A stretch of 64,000 bases of DNA from Marinomonas posidonica_A (GCF_043643765.1 NZ_JBHZSP010000016.1:12317-76316), one strand, 5' to 3'; counted from the first letter of the stretch, positions 36,779-45,596 are shown. Notes: generated by a model not told the origin, from the letters alone. Program-made: numbers and translations.

Positions 36779-36812
36779 AAGTAGCAATTCGACTCAGCGC
36801 GAATTGTTACTT
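36779..36812 (+). terminator. Terminator of the DUF2589 cluster
   Basis: A 13-bp stem with one G-T pair (AAGTAGCAATTCG / CGAATTGTTACTT), 12 bases after the zinc-ribbon stop; weak T-run. Confidence 0.65.
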
Positions 36813-36945
36813 GTTTCCTCTGTAAAGATTTTACATTGATCCTGCCATAACAATCAGTTACATTTATTTACAAATCATTTACCTTACTGGAAATGATTGA
36901 TCAAGCTATCCCCAAACCCAATATGATATTTGAAAGGAATTCACT

Positions 36946-37272
36946 GTGACTAAATTACATAAGTCTTTTGCTTTTGTACTGACCTTTGTTTTGGCTGGCC
37001 TTGCGACGTCAGCAAACGCCATCGAAAACAGAAAAACCTTATGTGTGCATGGTAATGAAAACCGCGTAATTGAAGTGGTTTACCCAGAAGGTAATCGTCT
37101 ACCTTGTGAAGTTCAGTACACTAAAGCGGGAAACACTAAGACACTTTGGAACGCTAAAAATAAAGCAGGATACTGTGAAAACAAAGCGGCCGAATTTGTC
37201 GAAAAACAAATCGCCTGGGGCTGGTCTTGTGATTTAGTGGAAGACATGAAAGAAGAACTCACAGCACAATAA
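36946..37272 (+). CDS. Small exported protein of unknown function
   Basis: The 108-residue protein has a clear signal peptide (MTKLHKSFAFVLTFVLAGLA, cleavage after ANA). The mature chain of about 80 residues has four cysteines (LCVHGN, LPCEVQY, GYCENK, WSCDLV), which could form two periplasmic disulfides. It starts with GTG, with AAAGGA 9 bases before it. I recognise no family. It stands alone between two terminators. Confidence 0.7.
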   Translation: MTKLHKSFAFVLTFVLAGLATSANAIENRKTLCVHGNENRVIEVVYPEGNRLPCEVQYTKAGNTKTLWNAKNKAGYCENKAAEFVEKQIAWGWSCDLVEDMKEELTAQ

Positions 37273-37293
37273 GCCATTCTTTGTGAATAGCAG

Positions 37294-37318
37294 GGCCAGC
37301 AGACATGCTGGCCTTTTT
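37294..37318 (+). terminator. Terminator
   Basis: An 8-bp GC-rich stem (GGCCAGCA / TGCTGGCC), 4-base loop and TTTTT. Confidence 0.9.
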
Positions 37319-37441
37319 ATATCTTCGCATCGAATCACTTTCGCCCTGCTCAAATAGACACTCTTCCCTTCTCAAAGTTAAGCCTCTCCATACTAGCCAG
37401 ACACTTAATCGCCGTCACATTCAATAGGCTTATTGACAATG

Positions 37442-37477
37442 AATTACTCCGTAAATTACTCCATTAATTACACCGCA
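37442..37477 (+). repeat. Three imperfect 12-bp tandem repeats
   Basis: AATTACTCCGTA, AATTACTCCATT and AATTACACCGCA follow without gaps, immediately upstream of the shared CCCCT...GACCAAG element. Spacing of about one helical turn fits tandem binding of a regulator. Confidence 0.6.
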
Positions 37478-37480
37478 ATC

Positions 37481-37518
37481 CCCCTAATTTTGACCAAGAG
37501 AGTCCACATCATTTACTA
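37481..37518 (+). promoter_or_regulatory. Candidate promoter with the element shared with the DUF2589 cluster
   Basis: CCCCTAATTTTGACCAAG (37481-37498) differs from the copy at 34441 by one substitution and one insertion. TTGACC and, 17 bases later, TTACTA could be -35 and -10. It lies 40-77 bases before the start of the next gene. Confidence 0.55.
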
Positions 37519-37557
37519 GACAATAAACAGACATCAAAGCAATTGTGGAGAAGATTT

Positions 37558-38196
37558 ATGGGCAGGAATTTTACAGACAAATCACAAATTTCTCAGGACG
37601 GTAAGGGAATCTGTGGTTTCACGCATATGATTCAGTTATTGATCGACAACAACAAAATGACACTGGAGGACTTCGAACGACTTTACGGCAGTAGCACCAA
37701 TTTTGCTGAACATTGGCTCAGAACACAGATCGAGCACGATCACTTAATTGGTACAGATAAAGTGGCCACCGCACTGAATCAATCGCTCAATTTTACGGGG
37801 GACTTTGGTGGTGAATACAGTAACATCACACTCGAGAAATTATTAGGCGTAACCCATTGGGATTGGACGAAACGTCCTGGTTTTGCGCTGGTTCCCGAAG
37901 CCATCTGTGACTACCTAGAACGTAAGTATCGCCTTCCAATGATGATCCAAATATTCAATCGATATCCCACCATTGACGAGCTTTGGAGCAATACCACCAA
38001 GCACCTAGGAGAAGGCATTTATGGCATCATGAAAGCGCAAGGTGCCGGCCCTCAAAAAGACCAAATTCAACACTATGTGTACATCGACAAAAAAGGTGAG
38101 TTAATGACTTGGACGGAAACCGGCGATGCGGCAAAACGAAAAATTAAAGCCAATGGTTTTGAACACGTTGTCGTTCGACTCTTCCCTAAAAAATAA
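37558..38196 (+). CDS. Unknown cytoplasmic protein, possibly papain-like
   Basis: A 212-residue protein with no signal peptide and no family I can name. Near the N-terminus, QDGKGICGFTHMIQLL places a Gln six residues before Cys19 at the head of a helix, and HYVYIDKKGELMTW (His172, Asp177) is a strand motif near the C-terminus. Gln-Cys-His-Asp in this order is the papain-like layout, so a cysteine peptidase or transferase is a weak inference. The start ATG 37558 has GGAG 7 bases upstream; a TTG at 37543 was rejected because it precedes that ribosome site. It shares a promoter element with the DUF2589 cluster. Confidence 0.65.
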   Translation: MGRNFTDKSQISQDGKGICGFTHMIQLLIDNNKMTLEDFERLYGSSTNFAEHWLRTQIEHDHLIGTDKVATALNQSLNFTGDFGGEYSNITLEKLLGVTHWDWTKRPGFALVPEAICDYLERKYRLPMMIQIFNRYPTIDELWSNTTKHLGEGIYGIMKAQGAGPQKDQIQHYVYIDKKGELMTWTETGDAAKRKIKANGFEHVVVRLFPKK

Positions 38197-38234
38197 CCAG
38201 AATACTCAGGGGAAACGTTACTCATCCTATTCTC

Positions 38235-38268
38235 AAGCCCACTTTACTCCGTATAAATAAGTGGGCTT
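38235..38268. terminator. Bidirectional terminator
   Basis: A 10-bp stem (AAGCCCACTT / AAGTGGGCTT) between the convergent 212-residue-protein gene and uraD. Confidence 0.75.
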
Positions 38269-38284
38269 GTTACCTTGTAAATAT

Positions 38285-38806
38285 CTAAAACTCGGCCAAT
38301 CGAAACCCAGCTATTTTATGAACTTCTTGCATCGCGCGATCAAATTCGGTTCGCCAATCATTTGGACTTCTTTCCATAAACCCAGCCAAAATTTGTGCTT
38401 TCGTTGCCCCTTTTACTGCCATGATAAAAGGAAAACCAAATTTACTGCGATACGCATCATTCAATTGTAAAAAGTGAGCTAACTCATCTTCACCGCATTG
38501 ATCTAATCCGGCTCCGGCTTGTTCCGATTTAGACGCATCAGTCAGCTCACCTGAAAGCGCTGCTTTACCAGCGAGATCTGGATGTGCTCTAAGCAAGATT
38601 AATTTCTCCTCCTCTGTACTGGCATCCACAATGCCTCGCATCGCCTGTTGAATGTTCGATATATCATCGTAAGAACCCGTTGGATGCTGCAATTTAAGTC
38701 GCCAAAGCTGCTCCGCAACCCAAGAGGAATGCTCATAAATACTACCAAGTAGTGTTACGAATTCCATTTCATCTGTGGTCGTTAGTACGGCTTCTCGCTT
38801 AGACAT
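38285..38806 (-). CDS. uraD: OHCU decarboxylase UraD
   Basis: The 173-residue all-helical enzyme has the catalytic His75 in LLRAHPDLAG and the conserved SKFGFPFIMAVKG. It decarboxylates 2-oxo-4-hydroxy-4-carboxy-5-ureidoimidazoline to S-allantoin, the last step of urate breakdown after HpxO and UraH. The ATG at 38806 has GGAG 7 bases upstream; a longer frame to 38866 has none. It diverges from uraH with 183 bp between start codons. Confidence 0.93.
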   Translation of the reverse strand: MSKREAVLTTTDEMEFVTLLGSIYEHSSWVAEQLWRLKLQHPTGSYDDISNIQQAMRGIVDASTEEEKLILLRAHPDLAGKAALSGELTDASKSEQAGAGLDQCGEDELAHFLQLNDAYRSKFGFPFIMAVKGATKAQILAGFMERSPNDWRTEFDRAMQEVHKIAGFRLAEF

Positions 38807-38874
38807 TTCATTTCTCCAACCACCCACCACAAACAAGACGTGATAGGAACATCGTTTAAAAACCATAAAACATA

Positions 38875-38889
38875 TGGCACATTTATTGA
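38875..38889 (+). promoter_or_regulatory. Probable sigma-54 promoter of uraH
   Basis: TGGCACATTTATTGA matches TGGCAC-N5-TTGC except the last base and is identical over 14 bases to the hpxO promoter at 39537. It points to uraH, about 100 bases downstream. Confidence 0.75.
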
Positions 38890-38989
38890 CTACTATGAAA
38901 CAATGCTTTCATCATCATTTCAACCAATGGACGTTTGATCTGCAAAAAATAGGCTAACTTCACCTATTGAACTTTATTGAGGAGACAAA

Positions 38990-39346
38990 ATGGGCTATCT
39001 CACAACACACATTCTAGACACCACAAAAGGCATGGCAGCAGCCGGTGTGAAAATACAGTTATTTCGACATGATCATAATGGTCAAAAAGAGCTAATTCAT
39101 TCTACGATATCCAACGAAGATGGGCGCTGTGATGCGCCACTACTAGACAAGCAAGACTTTGTCTGCGGAGTGTATGAACTGGAGTTTGCCATAGAAGACT
39201 ATTTCCGACAGCAAGGCGTTCCATTGCCTAGCCCAAGCTTTTTAAACCTAGTTAATATTCGCTTTGGCATCAGTGACGACTCTTCGCACTATCACATTCC
39301 ATTGCTGGTTTCGCCTTATTCTTACAGCACGTATCGCGGTAGCTAG
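38990..39346 (+). CDS. uraH: 5-hydroxyisourate hydrolase UraH
   Basis: The 118-residue transthyretin-related protein starts GYLTTHILDTTKGMAAAGVK (substrate-site His in THILD) and ends with the hallmark STYRGS. The SHYHIPLLVSPYSYSTY segment carries the other active-site histidine. It hydrolyses 5-hydroxyisourate to OHCU. GAGGAG lies upstream of the ATG. It diverges from uraD and has its own probable sigma-54 promoter and terminator. Confidence 0.95.
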   Translation: MGYLTTHILDTTKGMAAAGVKIQLFRHDHNGQKELIHSTISNEDGRCDAPLLDKQDFVCGVYELEFAIEDYFRQQGVPLPSPSFLNLVNIRFGISDDSSHYHIPLLVSPYSYSTYRGS

Positions 39347-39423
39347 TGCGATTTACCGCCACGCCATCGCACCAAGAAAATGCATCCGCACCAAGTTAAC
39401 TCACTACTTTCATCCTTCTACAT

Positions 39424-39454
39424 AAAATGACTCACTCTGGTGAGTCATTTTTTT
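39424..39454 (+). terminator. Terminator after uraH
   Basis: A 12-bp perfect stem (AAAATGACTCAC and complement), TCTG loop, seven Ts. Confidence 0.93.
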
Positions 39455-39536
39455 GTCCACCTGTTCAACAAACGCTTTCACTCAAAGCCAATAAAACAAA
39501 GGTTTCAGAAATTATTTTTTAGGATCATTTGTTTCG

Positions 39537-39551
39537 TGGCACATTTATTGC
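39537..39551 (+). promoter_or_regulatory. Sigma-54 promoter of hpxO
   Basis: TGGCACATTTATTGC is a perfect match to the -24/-12 consensus (TGGCAC-N5-TTGC), ending 75 bases before the hpxO start. Confidence 0.88.
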
Positions 39552-39626
39552 GACTAAAGACAGCAATAAGCGATCCAAATTAGACAAACAATCAACATCT
39601 GTATTTAGCAATGAGGTAATAACAAG

Positions 39627-40781
39627 ATGAAAGCATTGATCATTGGCGCTGGTATCGGTGGTATGTCCGCTGCAGCGGCTCTTAAACAACAAGGTATTGA
39701 ATGTGACATCTTTGAAGCCGTAAAAGAAATTAAACCGGTCGGAGCTGCACTGTCTATTTGGTCAAATGGCGTCAAATGTATGAATCATCTCGGCATGGGC
39801 CACATCATGGATCAACTGGGTGGCCCCATGCATTATTTAGCCTACCAGGATGGCCTAACGGGTACAGTAATGACGCAATTTAGCTTAACGCCATTAGTCG
39901 AAGCGGTGGGTGAACGCCCTTGCCCAGTGTCTCGCGCCGATCTACAAAGCCAAATGATCGATTGGTGGGGCAAAGAGAAAATTCAATTCGGCAAACGCAT
40001 TGAATCCGTTGAACAATCAGAGGATGGCGTAACAGCCTACTTCACCGATGGAACACAAGCATCAGGCGACTTCATCATTGCTGCCGACGGTACGCACTCA
40101 AAAGTGCGCGCTCATGTCTTAGGTTATGAAACCGAACGTCGTTATGCGGGTTATGTTAATTGGAATGGCTTGGTGGACATAGACGAAGACATTGCCCCAG
40201 CAAACCAATGGACAACCTTTGTGGGCGAAGGCAAACGCGTCTCCATTATGCCAATCGCCGATAGTCGTTTTTATTTCTTCTTCGATGTGCCACTACCAAA
40301 AGGACTGGATGAAGACAGAAACAGCGTTAAACAAGATTTAACAGGATACTTTGCAGGCTGGGCTGAGCCAGTGCAAAAGCTGATCTCGGCCATCGACCCT
40401 GAAACCACTAATCGCATCGAAATTCATGACATTGAACCGTTCGACACCTTGGTAAAAGGTAAGATTGCTCTGCTGGGTGACTCGGCGCACAGCACCACAC
40501 CGGACATAGGCCAAGGTGGCTGCTCCGCACTGGAAGACGCCGTAGTGTTGGGACAATGCTTCGCCAAAAACACAGACATAGAAGCCGCCTTGCTCGACTA
40601 TCAATCCGAACGCCGATTCCGCGTGAAAGATCTGGTTCTAAAAGCACGTAAACGCTGTGATGTTACTCATGGAAAAAACATGCAGGAAACTCAAGCTTGG
40701 TACGATGAACTACGCCAAGAAAAAGGTGACAACATCATCGAAGGCTTGCGCAATACCATAGTCGGTGGGCCACTGGCCTAG
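39627..40781 (+). CDS. hpxO: FAD-dependent urate hydroxylase HpxO
   Basis: The 384-residue class A flavin monooxygenase has the FAD motif LIIGAGIGGMSAAAALKQQG at the N-terminus, the DG motif IIAADGTHSKVRAHVLG near residue 155 and GDSAHSTTPDIGQGGCSALE near residue 285. It hydroxylates urate to 5-hydroxyisourate with NADH. It replaces cofactor-free uricase; uraH and uraD next door supply the following steps. GAGG lies 11 bases before the ATG. Confidence 0.92.
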   Translation: MKALIIGAGIGGMSAAAALKQQGIECDIFEAVKEIKPVGAALSIWSNGVKCMNHLGMGHIMDQLGGPMHYLAYQDGLTGTVMTQFSLTPLVEAVGERPCPVSRADLQSQMIDWWGKEKIQFGKRIESVEQSEDGVTAYFTDGTQASGDFIIAADGTHSKVRAHVLGYETERRYAGYVNWNGLVDIDEDIAPANQWTTFVGEGKRVSIMPIADSRFYFFFDVPLPKGLDEDRNSVKQDLTGYFAGWAEPVQKLISAIDPETTNRIEIHDIEPFDTLVKGKIALLGDSAHSTTPDIGQGGCSALEDAVVLGQCFAKNTDIEAALLDYQSERRFRVKDLVLKARKRCDVTHGKNMQETQAWYDELRQEKGDNIIEGLRNTIVGGPLA

Positions 40782-40824
40782 CTCAACCCGATTACCTCCC
40801 CCAGTATGCTTGCTGGTTTGTTTT

Positions 40825-40860
40825 CCCACTCATAGTGACTACTGTGAGTGGGCTTTTTTT
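40825..40860 (+). terminator. Terminator after hpxO
   Basis: Stem CCCACTCA / TGAGTGGG extended by AGT/ACT across a mismatch, then C and seven Ts. Confidence 0.9.
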
Positions 40861-41043
40861 ACCTGCCAACACAGTCGATTGATCCCGTCGCAAATTTGCC
40901 TTTCGTTACCCGATTAGTAAATAATGATTCTTTCATGTTTGTTTAGGGAAGTTGCTCACAAAGCATCAGTCCGAAAAGAACACAATAACAACAAATGTTC
41001 GCTCAGCAGAAACTATCTTTCTGCCCTAAAAGGACGGTAATCA

Positions 41044-42021
41044 ATGTCACTCACTGACTTATCAAAAGTGCAAACAGTTCGTCTCAGTAATCGCCAGATC
41101 ACCGTTGATATATTAACGCTTGGCGCGAGTCTTCAAGCCGTCTATTTAAAAGGCTACCAACACTCCATGGTGCTCGGTTCTCAGCAAGTTGCGGATTACT
41201 TAGGCCCATGTCGATATTTTGGCGCCATTGTGGGACGAGTAGCGAATCGAATTGCCAATAGCCAGGCAAAAATTGGGGATCATCTTTATCAACTCACCCC
41301 TTCTTCCCCTAGCCCACACCAACTACACGGTGGTCCAAATGGGACCGATTGTAAAAACTGGCAGATCATCAAACAATCCGATGACAGGGTCACCCTTCAA
41401 GTCACGCTACAAGATAAAGAGATGGGATTCCCTGGTAAGCTTATCATTGCGGTCACGTACCAACTATTGGAACAAGGCTTGGAAATGAAGATCCAAGCCT
41501 CAAGCAACCAACTTACCTTATGCAACCTAGCCGGCCACAGCTACTTTAATCTAGATGGCCATGGCTCTATTCTGGACCACAAACTTTGCGTCCATGCAGA
41601 CCATTATCTCCCTGTCGATCAAGACCTAATCCCAACCGGCGAAGTCAGCCCCACTGCTGGCAGTCAATTCGACTTCACCCATCTACGCACAATCGGTCGT
41701 GACGATTACCCCGGCCTTGATACCAACTTTTGCTTGTCTTTGGCCCCAAGAGCGATCCAAAAAGTCGCGACGCTTAAAGCCCCTTTGACAGGCATAGAAC
41801 TAGAACTGCAAACCACCGAACCAGGTCTTCAAATATACGATGGTCGCCATATCGCCCTACCAGCAAGCAACAGCATTAATCAAGTGGCCTTAACAGGCTA
41901 CTCAGGCTTGGCGCTTGAAGCGCAACATTGGCCCGATGCGGTTCATCATTCCCACTTCCCGCCCATTTTACTGGACGCAGAAGAAACTTATGAGCAAATC
42001 ACACAATACCTCTTTCGCTAG
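41044..42021 (+). CDS. galM: Aldose 1-epimerase (galactose mutarotase)
   Basis: The 325-residue beta-sandwich enzyme has the catalytic His in NLAGHSYFNLDGHG near residue 165, substrate contact in QLHGGPNGTDCKNW near residue 95 and the catalytic Glu in SGLALEAQHWPDAVHH near residue 290. It interconverts alpha and beta anomers of aldoses. No galactose operon surrounds it, so it may serve general sugar uptake. It is a monocistronic unit with terminator. Confidence 0.92.
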   Translation: MSLTDLSKVQTVRLSNRQITVDILTLGASLQAVYLKGYQHSMVLGSQQVADYLGPCRYFGAIVGRVANRIANSQAKIGDHLYQLTPSSPSPHQLHGGPNGTDCKNWQIIKQSDDRVTLQVTLQDKEMGFPGKLIIAVTYQLLEQGLEMKIQASSNQLTLCNLAGHSYFNLDGHGSILDHKLCVHADHYLPVDQDLIPTGEVSPTAGSQFDFTHLRTIGRDDYPGLDTNFCLSLAPRAIQKVATLKAPLTGIELELQTTEPGLQIYDGRHIALPASNSINQVALTGYSGLALEAQHWPDAVHHSHFPPILLDAEETYEQITQYLFR

Positions 42022-42057
42022 GCACTGAAGACGCTCGACCACTCGCAAAGCACCATA

Positions 42058-42086
42058 AAAAAGGGGCCAAACATTGGCCCCTTTTT
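42058..42086. terminator. Bidirectional terminator
   Basis: A 13-bp perfect stem (AAAAAGGGGCCAA and complement) with a 3-base loop between convergent galM and the binding-protein gene. Confidence 0.93.
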
Positions 42087-42107
42087 AGCGTCCCTCAACA
42101 CATCCGA

Positions 42108-43193
42108 TTATTGCAGACTTAGTGTAAAAGTCCCTTCCGGTGTAACAGGCAAGTATTTCTCATAAAAATCAAAGTAGGCTTGCTCTGGATTCAGGTCAGC
42201 AAACAACTCTGGGTACATCGCCTTGGCATAAAAAGCAATCATAGCACTGTCCATAATAGTTCGGCATGCACCGTGATAAGCACCAAACATGCGATTGTTC
42301 TGCACCGCAGACAAACTTGCCCAGCCAGTACGCTGTTTAAAACCTTCCAAACGCTTCAGGGCTTCTTCTTTATCCACGCCTTGGCCCATAATCATCGCGT
42401 CAGTAGAGTTTGCCGACTCATAACCTGTCATCACAATCACATCGGGATTGGAAGCAATGACTTGCTCAGGGTTAAGCTTGCCCCACCACTCTATGAATGG
42501 TGCTGAAATATTATCACCACCTGCCATAGTGGAAATGGCACCCCACATGTTTTTACCAAAGGTGTAACTCAACTCACTGGGTCCCATTGAACCAAACTCG
42601 GTGTAGATTTTAGGTTTTGGTAAATTGGCTTCGGCCAAACGTTTGCTAATGCCTTCAACACGCTCTTGATATTCTGTGGCAATTTTGGCGGCACGCGCTT
42701 CTTGCCCAGTTACCACACCAATTAGCTCCGTACTCTTCAGATGACGCTCTAAGGTTTGTGCATTGTAATCCACTACTAAGACAGGAATTCCAGCGTCTTG
42801 AATGCGCTCCACATCCGTTCCTAGACCTTTAAACTGCCAATCCGCTAATAACAACAAATCAGGGCGTAACGCGATGACCTTTTCTACTGAAAACGTTTTC
42901 GTATCCACACGGCCAATACCAGGAATGTCCGCTAAAGATGGACGGTGTTTAACATACATATCCCAATTTGCAGGGCGAGCTTGCCAAATGTACTTGGACA
43001 TACCAACCACATTGTCATAAGCCGCTTCCGTCCCGATTGCCATGTAATCTTCTGGGTAAAAACCCACAATCACACGCTCAGCAGGACTGTTGAACGTGAC
43101 TTCACGACCCAACACATCATCCACTGTCACTTGTTTAGCCCAACTTACACTTGCCACCGCAGCGAAAAGAAGCGTTATGAACAACTTAATCAT
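42108..43193 (-). CDS. Iron/cobalamin-type ABC substrate-binding protein (orphan)
   Basis: The 361-residue protein has a signal peptide (MIKLFITLLFAAVASVSWA) and a type 3 periplasmic-binding (PF01497) fold: DVLGREVTFNSPAERVIVGF, EKVIALRPDLLLLADWQFKG and, in lobe two, PEQVIASNPDVIVMTGY. The C-terminal HGACRTIMDSAMIAFYAKAM is typical of the iron-chelate/heme branch. A good Fur box lies just upstream, supporting an iron ligand. No permease, ATPase or TonB receptor is adjacent, so it must use transporter parts encoded elsewhere or act as a sensor. Confidence 0.85.
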   Translation of the reverse strand: MIKLFITLLFAAVASVSWAKQVTVDDVLGREVTFNSPAERVIVGFYPEDYMAIGTEAAYDNVVGMSKYIWQARPANWDMYVKHRPSLADIPGIGRVDTKTFSVEKVIALRPDLLLLADWQFKGLGTDVERIQDAGIPVLVVDYNAQTLERHLKSTELIGVVTGQEARAAKIATEYQERVEGISKRLAEANLPKPKIYTEFGSMGPSELSYTFGKNMWGAISTMAGGDNISAPFIEWWGKLNPEQVIASNPDVIVMTGYESANSTDAMIMGQGVDKEEALKRLEGFKQRTGWASLSAVQNNRMFGAYHGACRTIMDSAMIAFYAKAMYPELFADLNPEQAYFDFYEKYLPVTPEGTFTLSLQ

Positions 43194-43223
43194 AATAGAA
43201 CCTTTTGTCTCATCAATAGTTTT

Positions 43224-43242
43224 GATTATGATAATCGTTCTT
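43224..43242 (-). promoter_or_regulatory. Fur box
   Basis: GATTATGATAATCGTTCTT matches the 19-bp Fur consensus GATAATGATAATCATTATC at 15 positions and lies 30 bases before the binding-protein start. Confidence 0.75.
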
Positions 43243-43300
43243 ACTTAAATTAAATACTCCTTTCTGTCTTTCTTAGCTAAAACAGCTTTAAAATCAAAGT

Positions 43301-43334
43301 TAAAAAAAAGCCACTTAATCTGCTTAAGTGGCTT
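43301..43334 (-). terminator. Terminator of the chemoreceptor gene
   Basis: An 11-bp stem (AAGCCACTTAA and complement), 5-base loop, and eight Ts on the minus strand. Confidence 0.92.
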
Positions 43335-43365
43335 CTGGGTAAGACCGTCTATTTTTCCTTAAGCT

Positions 43366-45333
43366 TTATTCAGTGCGAAATTTCGCTACCATCTCATGCA
43401 ACTCTTTGCCTAATACATCCTGACTCGCACAAAGCTTGGCCACATCTCCTGAAATTGCTGACACTTGCTGTGCTGAATAGCTGATATCAGTAATGTTCTT
43501 ATTAATGTCCTCCGTAACCGCTCTTTGTTCTTCTGCTGACGCTGCAGTTTGCATGGTCATATCACGCATTTGTTTAACCACTTGTTCAATCTGTTCAAAA
43601 GATTCCAATGCCTGATCCGATAAACTAATGGCCGTTTCTGATTCATTCAGACTCGTCATCATAGAATCCGATGCTTGTTTCGTCCGACTGGCCAACAAGT
43701 TCAAAATACTGCCTATCTGTTCTGTCGATTCTTGCGTTCGTCCAGCAAGGGTTCTCACTTCATCCGCGACGACGGCAAAACCACGACCTTGTTCACCCGC
43801 TCGGGCGGCCTCAATGGCAGCATTCAAAGCCAATAAATTAGTTTGCTCAGCAATGTCCTGAATCGTAGAAAGAATCTGATTAATATTGGCGGTTTCTTTG
43901 GTTAACTCAGTAATGATGTCATTCGACTCTTTTAGACGTTGACCGAGTCGATTCACACCATCAGCACTGCCTTTCAGTAAATCTTTACCCGCTACCGTGG
44001 TTTCCAATCCCTTTTCCGAAAACTCGGCGGAATGCGTGCAGCTTTCCGCCGCATCACTAGAAGCAATCACCATTTGCTGGCCTGCTTCAACAATCAACTC
44101 AATGGAACGCAACTGTTCGCTCGTTGAAGTGGCTACCTCACTGGCTTTTTGAGAAGTTTCCGCTGAAACCTTATCCATTTTTTGGCTGGACTGCTTAATT
44201 CCGACGATTAACTGACGAGTCGAATCAATGAATTGATTAAACCAATTCGACAACACCCCAGTTTCATCTTTAGATTGAGTTTCAATCTTCGATGTTAAAT
44301 CGCCTTCCCCTTCAGCCAAAATTTTCAAATGATTTGAAACGGACTCAATCGGTGTTACCAACCCTTTAGAAATCACAAAAGCAACTAATATACACACCAA
44401 CAAAAGCAGTACACACACAATGATGGTAGTGGTAATCAGCTCATTGGTACTGGAGTAAATTTCCGCCGTTGGCATCAAACCGACAAATTTCCATTGTAAA
44501 TTAGGCGAAGTGATCACATTGGCGTAATAGTCTTTACCGTCTAAGGTAAAGTGCAGCATACCAGTCGAAGCTTGGGCAATTTGTTTATAAGCATCACCCT
44601 CTAACTCACTTATTTTCTTGAAGTTGTTTTCCGGATGGATGGCGTCCACCAATACAGTACCTGTGTTTTCGATCACCATAATACTGCCAGACTCACCCAA
44701 CTGAGTTTGGTTTGCCATATCCGTCAGGGTTTTGATCGATACATCGACAGCCACCACACCGCCGACTTGATTGCCTCTTTGATAAGTACGCACAGCGGAA
44801 ACGTAAACCGCGTCGTCCGGTTCCCAGTAATAAGCCTCACGTAATACGGTTTTACCGTTATTTTCTATACCAACCGAATACCATGGGCGTTTCTTTGGAT
44901 GCCACTCAGCGTAGCCATAGGTTCCAGGCCACTCAGAATAACCGCCTCCTTGATCCCCCATGTAGACATAAACAAAGTTGGGATTATTCGTGCCCACTGC
45001 CTCAAATAAACGGTAAAGTTCAGCCTCTCGACCACCATTACTATTGGCAACGTCTTTTGGCGCTTTTCCTTGTGTCTCAAAATACGTTGTGAGCGGTTTT
45101 GCTTGTGGATCGGTCACTTCATCACTGTCAGCCAAAAAACCTACCGTGTATTTAATGTCTTTAATAAATTGGTCAAAGGTCTTTTCCACAGCGCCCAAGG
45201 TTTGTCCGCTGTTTTTGGAAAAGTTTTCAAGTGCTTGGCTAGAAGCAAGATAACCTGTGATGGAACTCACTATTAGGATGGGTAATAAAGTGGCAAGTGA
45301 AAACGCAATTAATAATTTCGTTTTAATTTTCAT
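43366..45333 (-). CDS. Methyl-accepting chemotaxis protein with dCache sensor
   Basis: A 655-residue receptor. Helix 1 is at about residues 7-28. The periplasmic dCache_1 domain (about 30-290) shows FVYVYMGDQGGGYSEWPGTY and KKRPWYSVGIENNGKTVLRE. Helix 2 (about 295-318) is followed by HAMP and the signalling hairpin with the conserved tip IQDIAEQTNLLALNAAIEAA, then RAGEQGRGFAVVADEVRTLA. The ligand is unknown; dCache domains of this kind often bind amino acids or organic acids. The start is ATG 45333; an upstream ATG would precede the membrane helix by 17 residues without a ribosome site. Confidence 0.93.
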   Translation of the reverse strand: MKIKTKLLIAFSLATLLPILIVSSITGYLASSQALENFSKNSGQTLGAVEKTFDQFIKDIKYTVGFLADSDEVTDPQAKPLTTYFETQGKAPKDVANSNGGREAELYRLFEAVGTNNPNFVYVYMGDQGGGYSEWPGTYGYAEWHPKKRPWYSVGIENNGKTVLREAYYWEPDDAVYVSAVRTYQRGNQVGGVVAVDVSIKTLTDMANQTQLGESGSIMVIENTGTVLVDAIHPENNFKKISELEGDAYKQIAQASTGMLHFTLDGKDYYANVITSPNLQWKFVGLMPTAEIYSSTNELITTTIIVCVLLLLVCILVAFVISKGLVTPIESVSNHLKILAEGEGDLTSKIETQSKDETGVLSNWFNQFIDSTRQLIVGIKQSSQKMDKVSAETSQKASEVATSTSEQLRSIELIVEAGQQMVIASSDAAESCTHSAEFSEKGLETTVAGKDLLKGSADGVNRLGQRLKESNDIITELTKETANINQILSTIQDIAEQTNLLALNAAIEAARAGEQGRGFAVVADEVRTLAGRTQESTEQIGSILNLLASRTKQASDSMMTSLNESETAISLSDQALESFEQIEQVVKQMRDMTMQTAASAEEQRAVTEDINKNITDISYSAQQVSAISGDVAKLCASQDVLGKELHEMVAKFRTE

Positions 45334-45596
45334 AAAGATAGACCCAAATATTATTTTAGATAACATTAAGACATGCCAAAACAATCATCCATCAGAATCA
45401 AGTAATATCAATGGCCTAACCACTAACTCACATCTTAACGACAGAACGCCTGACATTTTTCAACTAATTGAAAGCGCCTTTAAAACTCTTCATCCCTCTT
45501 TATTTACTCTTCCCACTCAACAAAAATACTGTATTACTAGTAGACAAACCATAGTCTAGTTACAAAACATAACGAATATAGCCCCACCAATCAGCC

